From Pseudomonas putida (GTDB lineage: Bacteria > Pseudomonadota > Gammaproteobacteria > Pseudomonadales > Pseudomonadaceae), in NCBI GenBank assembly GCA_041879295.1, contig CP047152.1:5337501-5401500 (forward strand): a stretch of DNA of 64,000 bases, in the 5' to 3' direction. Under the pieces are notes generated by a model that did not search any database, was not told the DNA's origin, and worked only from the letters and a program-made list of their open reading frames with translations. Below are positions 57,375 through 64,000 of the stretch, piece after piece. The translations under genes were made by a program, and so were the position numbers. Numbering within the stretch: position 1 is the first letter of the stretch; each line of letters opens with the position of its first letter.

Positions 57375-58807
57375 GCCGAAGTGAAACCGTATGGATCGTC
57401 GACGATGATCGCTCCATCCGCTGGGTCCTGGAAAAAGCCCTGCAACAGGAAGGCATGACCACCCAGAGCTTCGACAGCGCAGACGGTGTCATGGGGCGCC
57501 TGGCACGCCAGCAACCCGACGTGATCATTTCCGATATTCGCATGCCTGGCACCAGCGGCCTCGACCTGCTGGCGCAGATCCGCGAGCAGCACCCACGCCT
57601 GCCGGTCATCATCATGACCGCCCACTCCGACCTGGACAGCGCCGTGGCTTCCTACCAGGGCGGTGCCTTCGAGTACCTGCCCAAGCCATTCGACGTCGAC
57701 GAAGCGGTATCGCTGGTCAAGCGCGCCAACCAGCACGCCCAGGAGCAGCAAGGCCTGGATGTGCCACAGAACCTGGCGCGCACCCCGGAAATCATTGGTG
57801 AAGCCCCGGCGATGCAGGAGGTGTTCCGCGCCATCGGACGCCTCAGCCACTCCAACATCACCGTGCTGATCAACGGCGAGTCCGGCACCGGCAAAGAACT
57901 GGTGGCCCACGCCCTGCACCGGCACAGCCCGCGCGCAGCATCGCCGTTCATTGCCCTGAACATGGCCGCCATCCCCAAGGATTTGATGGAGTCGGAGCTG
58001 TTCGGCCATGAGAAAGGTGCCTTCACAGGTGCTGCCAACTTGCGTCGCGGCCGTTTCGAGCAGGCCGATGGCGGCACGCTGTTCCTCGATGAAATCGGGG
58101 ACATGCCTGCCGACACCCAGACCCGCCTGCTGCGTGTACTGGCCGATGGCGAGTTCTACCGCGTGGGCGGCCACGTGCCGGTCAAGGTCGACGTGCGCAT
58201 CATCGCCGCCACCCACCAGAACCTGGAGTCACTGGTGCAGGCCGGCAAGTTCCGTGAGGACTTGTTCCACCGGCTGAACGTGATCCGCATCCATATTCCG
58301 CGCCTGGCCGACCGCCGCGAAGATATCCCCGCCCTCGCCCGTCACTTCCTTGCCCGGGCCGCCCAGGAGCTGGCAGTCGAGCCGAAGATCCTCAAGCCGG
58401 AGACTGAAGAGTTCATCCGCAACCTGCCATGGCCGGGCAACGTGCGGCAGATGGAGAACACTTGCCGCTGGATTACCGTGATGGCCTCCAGCCGTGAAGT
58501 GCTGATCGGCGACCTGCCGCCAGAACTGCTGAACCTGCCACAAGACGCCGCGCCGGTAACCAACTGGGAGCAGGCCCTGCGCCAGTGGGCCGACCAGGCG
58601 TTAACGCGCGGCCAGACCAACCTGCTGGACAGCGCAGTGCCGAGTTTTGAACGCATCATGATCGAGACGGCACTCAAGCACACCGCCGGACGTCGGCGGG
58701 ATGCCGCGCTGTTGCTGGGCTGGGGGCGTAACACCCTGACGCGCAAGATCAAGGAGTTGGGGATGAATGTGGCGGGAGGGGATGATGAGGACGGTGATGA
58801 CCACTGA
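57371..58807 (+). CDS. ntrC: Nitrogen regulation response regulator NtrC (GlnG)
   Basis: NtrC activates sigma-54 promoters under nitrogen limitation. The 478-residue protein has a receiver domain (phosphorylated Asp55 in SDIRMPG), an AAA+ domain with Walker A GESGTGKE (about 169-176) and the sigma-54 contact loop GAFTGA (216-221), and a Fis-type helix-turn-helix at the end (RRRDAALLLGWGRNTLTRKI). Likely targets inside the window are glnA and its own operon. Confidence 0.98.
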   Translation: MSRSETVWIVDDDRSIRWVLEKALQQEGMTTQSFDSADGVMGRLARQQPDVIISDIRMPGTSGLDLLAQIREQHPRLPVIIMTAHSDLDSAVASYQGGAFEYLPKPFDVDEAVSLVKRANQHAQEQQGLDVPQNLARTPEIIGEAPAMQEVFRAIGRLSHSNITVLINGESGTGKELVAHALHRHSPRAASPFIALNMAAIPKDLMESELFGHEKGAFTGAANLRRGRFEQADGGTLFLDEIGDMPADTQTRLLRVLADGEFYRVGGHVPVKVDVRIIAATHQNLESLVQAGKFREDLFHRLNVIRIHIPRLADRREDIPALARHFLARAAQELAVEPKILKPETEEFIRNLPWPGNVRQMENTCRWITVMASSREVLIGDLPPELLNLPQDAAPVTNWEQALRQWADQALTRGQTNLLDSAVPSFERIMIETALKHTAGRRRDAALLLGWGRNTLTRKIKELGMNVAGGDDEDGDDH

Positions 58808-58830
58808 GTTCCGGGTTAATCCGTAGACCT

Positions 58831-58853
58831 CTGGGGCCGCTTTGCGGCCCCAG
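58831..58853 (+). terminator. Hairpin terminator after ntrC
   Basis: CTGGGGCCGC and GCGGCCCCAG form a perfect 10-bp stem around TTT, 24 bases after the ntrC stop, with a short T-rich stretch (TCATTTC) following. Confidence 0.8.
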
Positions 58854-59009
58854 TCATTTCAGCCCCCCGATGCACCGATCCTGTGCCCGATGCACCTCAC
58901 GAAGGCACAAACCCCCTCAAAAGCCGGCCAATTCGTCCTCAAAGCCCAGTATTCACGGGCTTTGCAAAACTGGCACGCCCCCTGCAATAAGCAATACATC
59001 TCCAATTTC

Positions 59010-59165
59010 GGGGGCCCTGGTACAGGCAGGCCGGGTGAACCCCTCTTTTATACGCAGCACCGCCCGTTTTGGGGACCTCGGTACAGGCAGGCCGGGACAT
59101 CCCCCCTTTATACGCAGTACCCCTTTCGGGGACCCTGGTACAGGCAGGCCGGGATATCCCCTCTT
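59010..59165. repeat. Three imperfect tandem repeats, 57-61 bases
   Basis: The core GGTACAGGCAGGCCGGG begins at 59019, 59080 and 59137 (periods 61 and 57). Each is preceded by a GGGGNCC block and followed by CCCCTTTTAT-like bases and, in the first two, TACGCAGYACC. Within a unit GGGGAC(C) and the later CCCC could pair. They fill the gap between ntrC and the unknown minus-strand gene. The rest of 58854-59009 shows nothing recognisable. Confidence 0.8.
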
Positions 59166-59603
59166 TTATTCGTGCAGTTTCACTTGCACCCGCCAGCGCC
59201 CAGCGTCCTCTGCACCGGCCCATTCGCCGTGCAGGGGGCGCGCGGCCACCACCGTCAGCAACAAACCTTCCTTGCTGTGCTGTATCCGCCAGCTCACCGG
59301 CTTGCCCAGCAGGCTAAGCTGCCCTTGCTGAGCCTTGCCCTGGGCCTGGAACAGCAACGCCACCGTCCCTTCCACGTTCTCGCCATGCAGCTTGGGCTCT
59401 TCGTTGAACCAAAGCTCCAGGCCATCCTGCATCACCTGCACCTGCTGCAGCTCGCGCTCGTCAGGCGTAGTCAGGCGACCGATCATCAGCCCCACCATCA
59501 AGCCGACGATCGCCAACGACAGCATCACCCGTGGGAAGGCCTTCGAACGCACGTCCGGTTCAGGGGTAGAATGCCCGTCATCTTCACGCTTGGAGCCGTG
59601 CAT
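59166..59603 (-). CDS. Hypothetical single-pass membrane protein
   Basis: A 145-residue protein I cannot assign. It has a short charged cytoplasmic N-terminus (1-25), one membrane helix (VMLSLAIVGLMVGLMIG, about 26-42) and a periplasmic domain of about 100 residues rich in strands (VMQDGLELWFNEEP, GTVALLFQAQG, SWRIQHSKEGLLLTVV). Its ATG at 59603 shares bases with the divergent trmL ATG at 59602. The ribosome site is weak; ATG 59525 would remove the cytoplasmic part. Confidence 0.7.
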   Translation of the reverse strand: MHGSKREDDGHSTPEPDVRSKAFPRVMLSLAIVGLMVGLMIGRLTTPDERELQQVQVMQDGLELWFNEEPKLHGENVEGTVALLFQAQGKAQQGQLSLLGKPVSWRIQHSKEGLLLTVVAARPLHGEWAGAEDAGRWRVQVKLHE

Positions 59604-60063
59604 GTTTCACGTCATCCTTTTTCAACCAGAAATTCCGCCGAATACCGGCAACATCATTCGTCTATGCGCCAACAGTGGCTGCGCCCTGCACCTGATCGAA
59701 CCCATCAGCTTCGAACTGGATGACAAGCGCCTGCGCCGCGCAGGGCTGGACTACCACGAGTATGCCACGCTCAAGCGCCACGAGAGCCTGGCCAGATGCC
59801 TGGAAAGCCTTGGCAACCCAAGGCTGTTCGCCTTTACCACCAAGGGCTCGCACCCGTTCCACGAAGTGGCCTTCCAGCCGGGCGACGCCTTCCTGTTCGG
59901 GCCAGAGAGCCGCGGGTTGCCGGCCGAGGTGCTGGACAGCCTGCCGGCCGAGCATCGCCTGCGCCTGCCGATGCGGCCGGGGTGCCGTAGCCTGAACCTG
60001 TCCAATACCGTGGCGGTGACGGTGTATGAGGCGTGGCGGCAGAACGGGTTTGCCGGGAGCTGA
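59602..60063 (+). CDS. trmL: tRNA (cytidine/uridine-2'-O-)-methyltransferase TrmL
   Basis: TrmL 2'-O-methylates position 34 of tRNA-Leu isoacceptors. The 153-residue SPOUT protein has FQPEIPPNTGNIIRLCANSG, LFGPESRGLP and the C-terminal knot LNLSNTVAVTVYEAWRQ. ATG 59602 has TTGGAG upstream. The longer frame from 59335 overlaps the opposite gene and is a shadow. A REP pair and a terminator lie downstream. Confidence 0.96.
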   Translation: MFHVILFQPEIPPNTGNIIRLCANSGCALHLIEPISFELDDKRLRRAGLDYHEYATLKRHESLARCLESLGNPRLFAFTTKGSHPFHEVAFQPGDAFLFGPESRGLPAEVLDSLPAEHRLRLPMRPGCRSLNLSNTVAVTVYEAWRQNGFAGS

Positions 60064-60077
60064 TGTTTTGCCCGTAC

Positions 60078-60166
60078 GGGCCTCTTCGCGGGTAAACCCG
60101 CTCCTACACAAGCCGAGGGAACGGCGCAATCCCCTGTAGGAGCGGGTTTACCCGCGAAGAGGCCCG
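60078..60166. repeat. REP palindrome pair, near-consensus
   Basis: GCCTCTTCGCGGGTAAACCC and its inverse face each other over about 25 bases. This is the closest match in the window to the published P. putida REP. It lies between the convergent trmL and secB genes. Confidence 0.9.
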
Positions 60167-60178
60167 CACAGGCAACAA

Positions 60179-60203
60179 AAAAGCGCCCCGAGAGGCGCTT
60201 TCT
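60179..60203 (-). terminator. Terminator after secB
   Basis: AAAGCGCC and GGCGCTTT form a stem around CCGAGA, with A- and T-rich flanks, 16 bases beyond the secB stop on the minus strand. It may also serve trmL. Confidence 0.75.
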
Positions 60204-60218
60204 GGATACCGGCAGTTA

Positions 60219-60704
60219 TTACTGCACAGTCGGCGCTTCACCCGCTTCCTGCATACGCTGCATTTCTTGCGCGTACAGGGCGTCGAAGTTGACAGGCGAC
60301 AGCATCAGCGCCGGGAACGAACCGCGGGTCACCAGGCTATCCAGGGCCTCACGGGCATAAGGGAACAGGATGTTCGGGCAGAACGCACCCAGGGTGTGGC
60401 TCATCGAAGGCGCATCGAGGTTGGCGATCAGGAAGATACCGGCCTGCTGCACTTCAGCAATGAAAGCCACTTCGTCACCGTTCTTGACAGTAACCGACAG
60501 GGTCAGCACGACCTCATGGAAGTCGCCTTCCAGGGATTTCTGCTTGGTGTTCAGGTCCAGGGCAACGCTTGGCTCCCAGGTCTGACGGAAGATCTGCGGG
60601 CTTTTCGGGGCCTCGAACGACAGGTCGCGCACATAGATGCGTTGCAGGGAGAACTGCGGGCTGTTGTCTTCTGCAGCAGCGCCGTTGGTCTGTTGGTCAG
60701 TCAT
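60219..60704 (-). CDS. secB: Protein-export chaperone SecB
   Basis: SecB holds precursors unfolded and passes them to SecA. The 161-residue protein has [19 protein letters not shown], the conserved DLNTKQK region, and [26 protein letters not shown] of the tetramer interface, with an acidic N-terminus (AAEDNSPQ). It follows grxC by 39 bases on the same strand. Confidence 0.97.
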   Translation of the reverse strand: MTDQQTNGAAAEDNSPQFSLQRIYVRDLSFEAPKSPQIFRQTWEPSVALDLNTKQKSLEGDFHEVVLTLSVTVKNGDEVAFIAEVQQAGIFLIANLDAPSMSHTLGAFCPNILFPYAREALDSLVTRGSFPALMLSPVNFDALYAQEMQRMQEAGEAPTVQ

Positions 60705-60743
60705 GTCAGATCCTTATCCTAATGTTTTTGAATGCAGTGCAAA

Positions 60744-60998
60744 TCAGGCCGCCAGCAGCGCGTCGAGCTTGCCGGCGCGCTCCAGGGCATAGAGGTCATC
60801 GCATCCACCGACATGGGTGCTGCCGATCCAGATCTGCGGCACAGACGTACGGCCGGCTTTCTGACTCATCTCGGCGCGAACCTGCGGCTTGCCGTCGACC
60901 TTGATTTCCTCGAAGGCCACGCCTTTGCTCTCGAGCAGGTACTTGGCGCGCATGCAGTAGGGGCAGTAGTCGCTGGAATAGACGATGACAGGCTTCAT
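60744..60998 (-). CDS. grxC: Glutaredoxin 3 (GrxC)
   Basis: A small (84-residue) dithiol glutaredoxin. The CPYC active site covers residues 12-15, with TSVPQIWIG and GGCDDLYAL forming the glutathione-binding part. It reduces mixed disulphides using glutathione. It begins one base after the rhodanese-like gene, in the common order rhodanese-grxC-secB. Confidence 0.97.
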   Translation of the reverse strand: MKPVIVYSSDYCPYCMRAKYLLESKGVAFEEIKVDGKPQVRAEMSQKAGRTSVPQIWIGSTHVGGCDDLYALERAGKLDALLAA

Positions 60999-60999
60999 A

Positions 61000-61413
61000 T
61001 CACTTCACCAGGGGCAGGTTATCGGCTTTCCAACTGGAAACGCCACCGCTCAGTTTGGCGGCGTTGTAACCAGCTTTGAGCAGCTCGCGGCAAATAGTGC
61101 CGGACTGCTGGCCCATCGCGTCGACGACAATCAGGGTCTTCTCTTTATGTTTGCCCAACTCGGTCATGCGGTTGGCCAGTTTGTCCTGCGGGATGTTCAC
61201 CGCGCCGACGATATGGCCAGCGGAGTATTCCTTGGCCGGGCGAATGTCGATCACCAGGGCCTTCTCGGCATTGACCAGGGCTGTCAGTTGGCCATTAGTC
61301 AGGCTCTGGCCACCACGACGGATTTCATTGATGAGCAACAGGACCAGCAGAATGAGGAAGATCGCAACCAGGATGTAGTGATCTGTCGCGAATTGAATCA
61401 GGTGAGCAACCAT
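61000..61413 (-). CDS. Membrane-anchored rhodanese-like protein lacking the active-site Cys
   Basis: A 137-residue protein with one membrane helix (about residues 13-31, ILVAIFLILLVLLLI) and a cytoplasmic rhodanese domain (LVIDIRPAKEYSAGHIVGAVNIP). The active-site loop reads VVDAMGQQS, with Asp where rhodaneses have the catalytic Cys; the nearest Cys is eight residues later (TIC). It may therefore be a non-catalytic binding domain. The start is ATG 61413 (MVAHLIQFATDHY). It heads the grxC-secB unit. Confidence 0.88.
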   Translation of the reverse strand: MVAHLIQFATDHYILVAIFLILLVLLLINEIRRGGQSLTNGQLTALVNAEKALVIDIRPAKEYSAGHIVGAVNIPQDKLANRMTELGKHKEKTLIVVDAMGQQSGTICRELLKAGYNAAKLSGGVSSWKADNLPLVK

Positions 61414-61620
61414 CAGCGGTGTTCCAGGCGATTGAAAATGCCGGCCAGTATACACAGCCCCTTGGTGCCACCAAAGCCCGGCGGGCCGGCCACAAAACCA
61501 CCTTCATGTTGCTAGCACAGGTGCGCCGGTCGGTGGAATGGGACGAATATTCGCCGCGGGTGGCGTATTTGCCCTAAAATGCGTGTCTTTATCATCTTTG
61601 AACAACCGTGAGTTTGATTG

Positions 61621-63156
61621 ATGACGAGCACGCCCAAACCTCTGGTCCTGATTATCCTGGATGGCTTCGGCCATAGCGATATCCCCGAACACAACGCCAT
61701 CTTTGCCGCCAATAAACCGGTCTATGACCGCCTGTGCGCCACCCAGCCGCATGGCCTCATTTCCGGCTCGGGCATGGATGTCGGCCTGCCGGACGGGCAG
61801 ATGGGCAACTCCGAAGTCGGTCATATGAACCTCGGCGCAGGTCGCGTCGTCTATCAGGACTTCACCCGGGTGACCAAGGCCATCCGCGACGGCGAGTTCT
61901 TTGAAAACCCGGTGCTGACCGGTGCTGTAGACAAGGCAGCCAGTGCTGGCAAGGCCGTACACATCCTCGGCCTGCTGTCCGATGGTGGCGTACACAGCCA
62001 CCAGGACCACTTGGTGGCCATGGCCGAACTGGCCGCGCAGCGTGGTGCCGAAAAGATCTACCTGCACGCCTTCCTCGACGGCCGCGACACCCCGCCACGC
62101 AGCGCGCAGTCGTCCATCGAACTGCTCGACGCCACCTTCGCCAAACTGGGCAAGGGCCGCATCGCCAGCCTGATCGGCCGCTACTACGCCATGGACCGCG
62201 ACAACCGCTGGGACCGCGTCAGCGCCGCCTACAACCTGATCGTCGACAGCGCTGCCGAGTACACCGCTGACACGGCTCTGGCAGGCCTGGAAGCCGCTTA
62301 TGCCCGTGACGAGAGCGACGAATTCGTAAAAGCCACGCGCATTGGCGAAGCAGTCAAGGTCGAAGATGGCGATGCCGTGATCTTCATGAACTTCCGCGCC
62401 GACCGTGCTCGCGAACTGTCGCGTGCATTTGTAGAGCCAGACTTCACGGAATTCGCCCGTGCGCGCCTGCCGAAGATGGCAGCGTACATCGGCCTGACCC
62501 AGTATTCGGCGAAGATTCCGGCACCGGCGGCCTTTGCGCCGTCCAGCCTGAACAACGTGCTGGGCGAATACCTGGCGAAAAACGGCAAGACCCAACTGCG
62601 CATCGCCGAAACCGAGAAATATGCCCACGTCACCTTCTTCTTCTCTGGTGGCCGCGAAGAGCCGTTCGAAGGCGAAGAGCGCATCCTGATCCCGTCGCCG
62701 AAGGTCGCCACCTATGACCTGCAACCGGAAATGAGCGCACCGGAAGTGACCGATCGCATCGTCGAAGCCATCGAACAGCAGCGCTTCGACGTCATCGTGG
62801 TCAACTACGCCAACGGCGACATGGTCGGCCACACCGGCGTGTTCGAAGCTGCGGTGAAGGCCGTCGAAGCACTGGATACCTGTGTAGGGCGCATTGTCGA
62901 CGCGCTGGACAAGGTGGGCGGCGAAGCACTGATCACCGCTGACCACGGCAACGTCGAACAAATGGAAGACGAGTGCACCGGCCAGGCGCACACCGCACAC
63001 ACTACCGAGCCGGTACCATTCATCTATGTGGGCAAGCGCAACGTGAAAGTGCGTGAGGGCGGCGTGCTGGCCGACGTGGCGCCAACCATGCTGAAGCTGC
63101 TGGGGCTGGAAAAGCCGGTGGAAATGACCGGCACCTCGATTCTGGTCGACGCCTGA
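61621..63156 (+). CDS. gpmI: 2,3-bisphosphoglycerate-independent phosphoglycerate mutase
   Basis: GpmI interconverts 3- and 2-phosphoglycerate using two Mn ions. The 511-residue protein shows [23 protein letters not shown] with the phospho-acceptor Ser, DGRDTPP, and C-terminal metal motifs [11 protein letters not shown] and [10 protein letters not shown] start at ATG 61621; the TTG 61618 is adjacent. TAAAAT at 61575-61580 may be its -10. A hairpin follows the stop. Confidence 0.97.
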   Translation: MTSTPKPLVLIILDGFGHSDIPEHNAIFAANKPVYDRLCATQPHGLISGSGMDVGLPDGQMGNSEVGHMNLGAGRVVYQDFTRVTKAIRDGEFFENPVLTGAVDKAASAGKAVHILGLLSDGGVHSHQDHLVAMAELAAQRGAEKIYLHAFLDGRDTPPRSAQSSIELLDATFAKLGKGRIASLIGRYYAMDRDNRWDRVSAAYNLIVDSAAEYTADTALAGLEAAYARDESDEFVKATRIGEAVKVEDGDAVIFMNFRADRARELSRAFVEPDFTEFARARLPKMAAYIGLTQYSAKIPAPAAFAPSSLNNVLGEYLAKNGKTQLRIAETEKYAHVTFFFSGGREEPFEGEERILIPSPKVATYDLQPEMSAPEVTDRIVEAIEQQRFDVIVVNYANGDMVGHTGVFEAAVKAVEALDTCVGRIVDALDKVGGEALITADHGNVEQMEDECTGQAHTAHTTEPVPFIYVGKRNVKVREGGVLADVAPTMLKLLGLEKPVEMTGTSILVDA

Positions 63157-63165
63157 ATGTCGAAA

Positions 63166-63184
63166 GGGGCTGCGTTGCAGCCCC
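63166..63184 (+). terminator. Hairpin after gpmI
   Basis: GGGGCTGC and GCAGCCCC pair around GTT directly after gpmI. No T-run follows, so the second hairpin downstream (63206-63242) probably does most of the termination. Confidence 0.55.
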
Positions 63185-63205
63185 AATTGCACATGAATTC
63201 CAGAC

Positions 63206-63242
63206 AAACGCCCCCCTGCATCCGCAGCGAGGCGTTTTTTTT
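63206..63242 (+). terminator. Rho-independent terminator between gpmI and envC
   Basis: AAACGCC and GGCGTTT pair around a GC-rich loop and are followed by a T8 run (63235-63242), about 50 bases after gpmI. Confidence 0.8.
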
Positions 63243-63296
63243 GCCTGCCCACGCGGGCATACTAGGCCAGTCTCCATCCTTGGTACGCCAAACCCC

Positions 63297-64000
63297 ATGC
63301 TTCGCGCCCTGATCCTCCTAGCCCTGTCTTGCCTGCTCAGCCCGGCCTTCGCCGATGAGCGCGCGCAGACCCAGCAGCAACTGGATGCCACCCGCCAGGA
63401 CATTGCCGAGCTCAAGAAGACGCTGAGCAAGCTCCAGGAAGAAAAGGCCGGTGTGCAAAAGGACCTCAAAACCACCGAAACCGACATCGGTAACCTCGAA
63501 AAGCAGGTGGAGGCCCTGCAGCAAGAACTAAAAAAGACTGAAGGCGAGCTGGAGCGCCTTGATACCGAGAAAAAAAAACTCCAGAGCGCCCGCGTTGAAC
63601 AACAACGACTGATCGCCATTCAGGCCCGCTCGGCCTACCAGAACAACGGTCGCGAGGAATACCTCAAGCTGCTGCTCAACCAGCAGAACCCCGAGAAGTT
63701 CGCCCGCACCCTCACCTATTACGACTACCTGAGCAAGGCGCGCCTGGAGCAATTGCGCACCTTCAACGAGACCTTGCGCCAACTGGCCAACGTCGAACAG
63801 GAAATTTCCAGCCAGCAACAACAGCTGCTGGCCCAGCGCGCCGACCTCGACAGCCGCCGTCAAGAGCTGGAAACCGAGCGCGCCAAGCGCCAGCAGGTAC
63901 TGGCCAAGCTCAACAGCGATGTAAAGGACCGCGGTCAAAAGTTGCAAGCGCGCGAACAGGACCAGGCCGACCTGGCCAAGGTCCTGAAAACCATCGAGGA
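63297..64000 (+). CDS. envC: Murein hydrolase activator EnvC, N-terminal part
   Basis: An open frame from ATG 63297 runs off the window after 234 codons. It starts with a signal peptide (MLRALILLALSCLLSPAFA) and continues as a long coiled coil: LDATRQDIAELKKTLSKLQE, then SAYQNNGREEYLKLLLNQQNPEKFAR, the conserved EnvC middle block. EnvC activates the amidases AmiA/AmiB in septal peptidoglycan splitting. The LytM domain should lie beyond the edge. gpmI-envC is a common order. Confidence 0.92.
   Translation, partial: MLRALILLALSCLLSPAFADERAQTQQQLDATRQDIAELKKTLSKLQEEKAGVQKDLKTTETDIGNLEKQVEALQQELKKTEGELERLDTEKKKLQSARVEQQRLIAIQARSAYQNNGREEYLKLLLNQQNPEKFARTLTYYDYLSKARLEQLRTFNETLRQLANVEQEISSQQQQLLAQRADLDSRRQELETERAKRQQVLAKLNSDVKDRGQKLQAREQDQADLAKVLKTIE

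Noticed and set aside
59010-59165. CRISPR array
   Set aside because: There are only three units, the repeats are imperfect, the intervening sequence is itself similar between units, and there are no cas genes.
58842-59723. Plus-strand frame crossing the ntrC-downstream repeats
   Set aside because: It reads through the tandem repeats and antisense to the unknown membrane protein, with no conserved start region.

Overview
The window is chromosomal DNA from a fluorescent pseudomonad, most likely of the Pseudomonas putida group. The reasons are the high G+C content, the medium-chain-length polyhydroxyalkanoate (PHA) cluster phaC1-Z-C2-D-F-I, a complete five-step hut pathway with HutF and HutG, paired helical-bimodular chemoreceptors next to rsmE, and many copies of the 35-bp P. 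putida-type REP palindrome. Gene order agrees with what I remember of the P. putida chromosome from hslVU to envC. No tRNA, rRNA, CRISPR array, prophage or insertion-sequence transposase was seen.

Region by region: 1-2956 holds the end of a dihydroorotase-like gene, hslVU and a DUF971 gene. 3225-9513 is the PHA locus: two polymerases flanking a depolymerase, the TetR-type regulator phaD, and the convergent phasin genes phaI-phaF. 9693-14453 is one very large toxin-like gene (1586 codons) placed between the phasins and a small PHA-associated gene; it is the clearest accessory insertion. 14872-20910 is a run of same-direction housekeeping genes: ubiE-ubiJ-ubiB, hisI-hisE, tatA-tatB-tatC and rsmE. 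21012-25074 holds two chemoreceptor genes, each behind a good FliA (sigma-28) promoter match. 25184-27753 is a polar amino-acid ABC transporter, and 28047-34021 carries opgGH (osmoregulated periplasmic glucan), dtd and pip.

34190-44281 is histidine utilisation: hutC-hutD, hutU-hutH-hutT-hutI-hutG on the minus strand and hutF divergent, with TGTA-N2-TACA operators for HutC at both promoters. Histidine is converted by HutH, HutU, HutI, HutF and HutG through urocanate, imidazolonepropionate, formiminoglutamate and formylglutamate to glutamate. 44438-50375 holds two lipoproteins, a DUF924 gene, fbp, glgP and a cysteine-cluster protein. 50496-53899 holds typA and thiI. 54517-58807 is glnA-ntrB-ntrC, with an NtrC-site and sigma-54 promoter arrangement. 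The end holds a membrane-anchored unknown, trmL, secB, grxC, a degenerate rhodanese, gpmI and the start of envC.

The intergenic DNA is notable. Besides REP pairs it carries two homologous ~265-bp stem-loop elements in opposite orientation (near 41218-41481 and 54010-54276) and three ~59-bp imperfect tandem repeats downstream of ntrC. I found no clearly new defence or biosynthetic system. The best candidates for something undescribed are the large toxin-like gene, the stem-loop family and the ntrC-downstream repeats.
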